Below, one piece after another: positions 61,743-64,000 of a DNA stretch of 64,000 nt. How positions within the stretch are numbered: position 1 is the first letter of the stretch; each line of letters opens with the position of its first letter. The notes beneath the pieces were generated by a model, which was given only the letters and a program-made list of their open reading frames with translations, ran no database searches and had not been told where the DNA came from. The DNA is from Cohaesibacter marisflavi (GTDB lineage: Bacteria > Pseudomonadota > Alphaproteobacteria > Rhizobiales > Cohaesibacteraceae), in NCBI RefSeq assembly GCF_900115225.1, contig NZ_FOVR01000012.1, positions 62,001 to 126,000 on the forward strand. Reading direction: 5' to 3'. The position numbers and the translations under genes were made by a program.

Positions 61743-62786
61743 ATGGCTAAAAGACGATCATCATCATCCCGCAAGCCAACCCTTGTTGATGTGGCGAAAG
61801 CGGCAAATGTTAGTGCAATCACTGTTTCGCGCACCATTCGTTCGCCGGAACTGGTGTCACCACAGATGCGCATTAGGGTCGAGGCCGCAGTTGAGAAGCT
61901 GGGATACAGCCCGGACCCGGCAGCATCTGCTCTTGCCTCCAGGGTCACGCACAATATTGGCTTATTGCTTCCATCCCTCACCAACACTGTCTTTGAGGAT
62001 GTATTGGATGGGATTTATGAAGTCAGTGAGGAGACGCGGTTTTTCATCCAGATTGGCGACACTCGTTACAGTGCGCTTAAGGAAGAAGCGTTGATTGGCA
62101 CTTTTCTGCGGCAGAAACCGGCAGGACTAATTCTGACAGGCTTTGAACAGACAGAAAAAGCAAGAAAGATGTTGTCTTCTGCACACTGTCCGATTGTTCA
62201 GATCATGGATTATGGTGGAACCCCGATAGATATGGCAGTAGGATTCGACCATGAAGCCGCAGGGTATGCAGCAGCTGCCCACCTAATCGAATGCGGCTAT
62301 CGCAATCCCGGCTGTGTCGGAGCGCGGCTTGACGCCCGTTCTCGCCGTCGACTGGATGGGTTCCGGAAAGCCTGCCAAGAGGCGAATCTCTGGGATGAAC
62401 GAAGAATGGTGACGACCCCACAATCATCCTCGGTTGGGCTCGGCCGTCATATGCTGGAAGAAATGCTTTCAAAAGACGAGACCGTTGACGCTATCTTTTG
62501 CAACAATGATGACATCGGCATAGGTGTCCTTGTCGAGGCACAGAGGCGCCTGATTTCAGTGCCTGATCAACTTGGCATATGCAGCTTTCACGATATGGAA
62601 ATGACCAAGCATATGCATCCAGCTCTCACAGCCATTGCCACGCCTCGCTATGAGATAGGTAAAATGGCATTTGAAATGCTGCTGGCTGAAATAGACCAAC
62701 CTCAAAGCGTCAAAAAGCGGATTGTTAACTCCGGCTTCGAACTAAAAAAGAGGTCGTCGACCAAAAACCTGGCAGGCAAATTTTAA
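61743..62786 (+). CDS. LacI-family regulator, gluconate-repressor (GntR) type
   Basis: 347 residues. The DNA-binding domain is KPTLVDVAKAANVSAITVSRTIRSPELVSPQMRIRVEAAVEKLGYSPDPAASALA. The effector domain has IGLLLPSLTNTVFEDVLDGIYE and AIFCNNDDIGIGVLVEAQRRLISVPDQLGICSFHD. This arrangement matches GntR repressors that bind gluconate or related sugar acids. ATG 61743 gives the natural MAKRRSSSSRKP start; the frame extends further upstream but would run through the operator. Divergent from the sugar-acid operon, which it presumably represses. Confidence 0.9.
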   Translation: MAKRRSSSSRKPTLVDVAKAANVSAITVSRTIRSPELVSPQMRIRVEAAVEKLGYSPDPAASALASRVTHNIGLLLPSLTNTVFEDVLDGIYEVSEETRFFIQIGDTRYSALKEEALIGTFLRQKPAGLILTGFEQTEKARKMLSSAHCPIVQIMDYGGTPIDMAVGFDHEAAGYAAAAHLIECGYRNPGCVGARLDARSRRRLDGFRKACQEANLWDERRMVTTPQSSSVGLGRHMLEEMLSKDETVDAIFCNNDDIGIGVLVEAQRRLISVPDQLGICSFHDMEMTKHMHPALTAIATPRYEIGKMAFEMLLAEIDQPQSVKKRIVNSGFELKKRSSTKNLAGKF

Positions 62787-62827
62787 AAAGGTTGGTCTGC
62801 TTGCGCGCGCTGTCTTTCCCCTCATAG

Positions 62828-63721
62828 TCAGTTTAGCAATTTCTCTATCGCCGTTTTGAAACTGGCTTCGAATAGGGCTGATGGGCCAGTCGGTCTGGCC
62901 TTTTCTAATCTGACCAACTGGTAAGAGACTGACATTGCGGGCTCAAGTTTGAGAATCTTGACTTTTGCAGATGAGGTTTTTGCCACAAGCGGATCTGTGA
63001 TTGTAACGCCCAGATTAGATGAGGCCAGTCGGCAACCATTGGCCAATGACGCTTCAATGGAATTGCTCGTGTTGATGTTGGCAGCGTTAATCGTCTTTTC
63101 CAAGGACAGTCGCAGGGGCGATGTTCTGCCGGGAAGAATGAGGCGCTCTCTGGAAAGATCTTCCATGGAGACGCATTCCTTTTGCGCAAGGGGATGCTCT
63201 TGTGCCACAACAGCAACAGCATCGCCTCTGCCAAGCAAAACGCTGAACAACCCCGTTGGCACATATTCACTACAAATCAGCCCGATATCATAGTGTCTTA
63301 AGCTGACAAGATCCAAAACACGTTCAGTGCTTTCGGTATCGAAAATAACGCTCAGGCGGGGGTGCACTGCAAGAACCTCTGGCAAAACGACAGAAGCACA
63401 CAACTTGTTTAGAGAGCTCACGGTTCCAAGCCGAATAAACCCTTCCGATTCAGCATTAATATCCTGCGCAACACGAGAAATATGGTCAAGCCCAACAAAA
63501 ACCCGCTCAACTTCGTGAAAGAGTTTAGACGCCTGGGCCCGGGGAACCAGCCTGCCGCGCACCCGATTGAAGAGCTGAAAGCCGATTTCCGCCTCAAGGT
63601 CCCGGATCAAACGGCTAACTGCTGGCTGAGTAATATTAAGGTTGGCTGCGGCGGCGCTGATTGATCCTGCGATCATTACGGCGCGAAAAGCCTCAATTTG
63701 GCGCTGTTGGATGTGATGCAT
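62828..63721 (-). CDS. LysR-family regulator
   Basis: About 297 residues from ATG 63721 (ATG 63748 is possible; neither has a strong ribosome site). The helix-turn-helix is IQQRQIEAFRAVMIAGSISAAAANLNITQPAVSRLIRDLEAEIGFQLFNRVRGRLVPR, of the NocR/OccR-like group that often controls amino-acid or opine uptake. The effector domain includes GFIRLGTVSSLN and RERLILPGRTSPLRLSLE. It is divergent from the binding-protein gene at 63857 and probably controls it. Convergent with the GntR-type gene, whose stop is 41 bases away. Confidence 0.9.
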   Translation of the reverse strand: MHHIQQRQIEAFRAVMIAGSISAAAANLNITQPAVSRLIRDLEAEIGFQLFNRVRGRLVPRAQASKLFHEVERVFVGLDHISRVAQDINAESEGFIRLGTVSSLNKLCASVVLPEVLAVHPRLSVIFDTESTERVLDLVSLRHYDIGLICSEYVPTGLFSVLLGRGDAVAVVAQEHPLAQKECVSMEDLSRERLILPGRTSPLRLSLEKTINAANINTSNSIEASLANGCRLASSNLGVTITDPLVAKTSSAKVKILKLEPAMSVSYQLVRLEKARPTGPSALFEASFKTAIEKLLN

Positions 63722-63856
63722 AAAAAGTAGAATATAACATTTCGGCATAGATCGGCAAGAAAATTTGAATTGTGTTCTATTGATTTGCGGCGTTAGGCTG
63801 CAACTGTCCAGAGACCGTGGAGGTACTCTGGATCATAAATTTCGGGAGGAAAATAC

Positions 63857-64000
63857 ATGGTATCGAAACCATGCGTCGCGATGACACTCGCTGCAGGCTT
63901 GCTGGCAACCTGTTTCTCTGCCCCTGCAGCTCTTGCTGCTGATCTGAAGATCGGGATCGCCGGTTCACCAACCTCAATGGACCCCCAGTTCTATGTCATC
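63857..64000 (+). CDS. Oligopeptide/nickel-type ABC binding protein, 5' end only
   Basis: 48 codons are visible. The start ATG 63857 has GGGAGGAAAATAC. The product begins MVSKPCVAMTLAAGLLATCFSAPAALAA, a Sec signal peptide, then DLKIGIAGSPTSMDPQFY, the typical mature start of solute-binding protein family 5 (DppA/OppA/NikA). The gene runs off the window, so no more can be said about its substrate. The divergent LysR gene is its likely regulator. Confidence 0.85.
   Translation, partial: MVSKPCVAMTLAAGLLATCFSAPAALAADLKIGIAGSPTSMDPQFYVI

Noticed and set aside
1-64000. CRISPR arrays, rRNA genes, known riboswitches and complete insertion sequences
   Set aside because: No regularly spaced repeats, rRNA segments, recognisable riboswitch cores or intact transposase genes were seen on reading the window.

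Overview
The window looks like chromosomal DNA from a heterotrophic, probably marine, alphaproteobacterium of the Hyphomicrobiales/Rhodobacterales type. This is an inference from gene content: a class I PHA synthase, GlpX, several TRAP transporters, a TctABC system, a Rhodobacter-like smo polyol operon and a homoprotocatechuate (hpa) cluster. No 16S rRNA or other species marker is present. Gene density is high and the only RNA gene seen is one tRNA-Glu(UUC).

Layout. 1-4.1 kb: 3' part of glgX, then malQ (glycogen/maltodextrin use). 4.1-12 kb: a small YARHG-domain protein, a CysJ-like diflavin reductase and, behind it, an oversized GltB-like glutamate synthase with no GltD. 12.6-16.6 kb: an orphan PotA/FbpC-type ATPase, phaC and a small lipoprotein. 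16.9-23.6 kb: core metabolism and repair (alaC, hom, glpX, recJ) and a MarR-GNAT fusion regulator. 23.7-32 kb: a patchy accessory stretch that starts at tRNA-Glu. It holds a decayed tyrosine integrase, a TctCBA transporter with an amidohydrolase, a GMC oxidoreductase C-terminal scrap, a divergent LysR/quinone oxidoreductase pair and a decayed Doc (Fic) toxin.

32-47 kb is a complete homoprotocatechuate meta-cleavage island: hpaR, hpaF, hpaE, an extradiol type I hpaD, succinate-semialdehyde dehydrogenase, hpaG, hpaH, hpaI, a TRAP transporter, a second hpaD of the unrelated LigB type, a MobA-like flavoprotein hydroxylase and an orphan TRAP binding protein. The genes predict conversion of a hydroxyphenylacetate to pyruvate and succinate. 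A palindrome TTAAC-NN-GTTAA lies in front of three of its transcription units and is the likely HpaR operator.

47-54.9 kb is a polyol (sorbitol/mannitol-type) operon: LacI regulator, ABC transporter smoEFGK, smoS and mtlK. Near-identical palindromes precede the regulator and the operon. 54.9-62.8 kb is a sugar-acid locus on the minus strand: TRAP dctPQM, XylD-like dehydratase, PfkB kinase and KDPG-type aldolase, with a divergent GntR/LacI-type regulator and an 18-bp palindrome between them. Its dctM is split by a +1 frameshift at a GGGGCCCC run. The window ends in a LysR gene divergent from the 5' end of an oligopeptide/nickel-type binding protein.

The strongest leads are the GltD-less glutamate synthase paired with a diflavin reductase, the two non-homologous ring-cleavage dioxygenases with an unusual hydroxylase under one operator motif, the kinase-containing dehydratase/aldolase pathway, and the graveyard of gene fragments between 23.8 and 32 kb.
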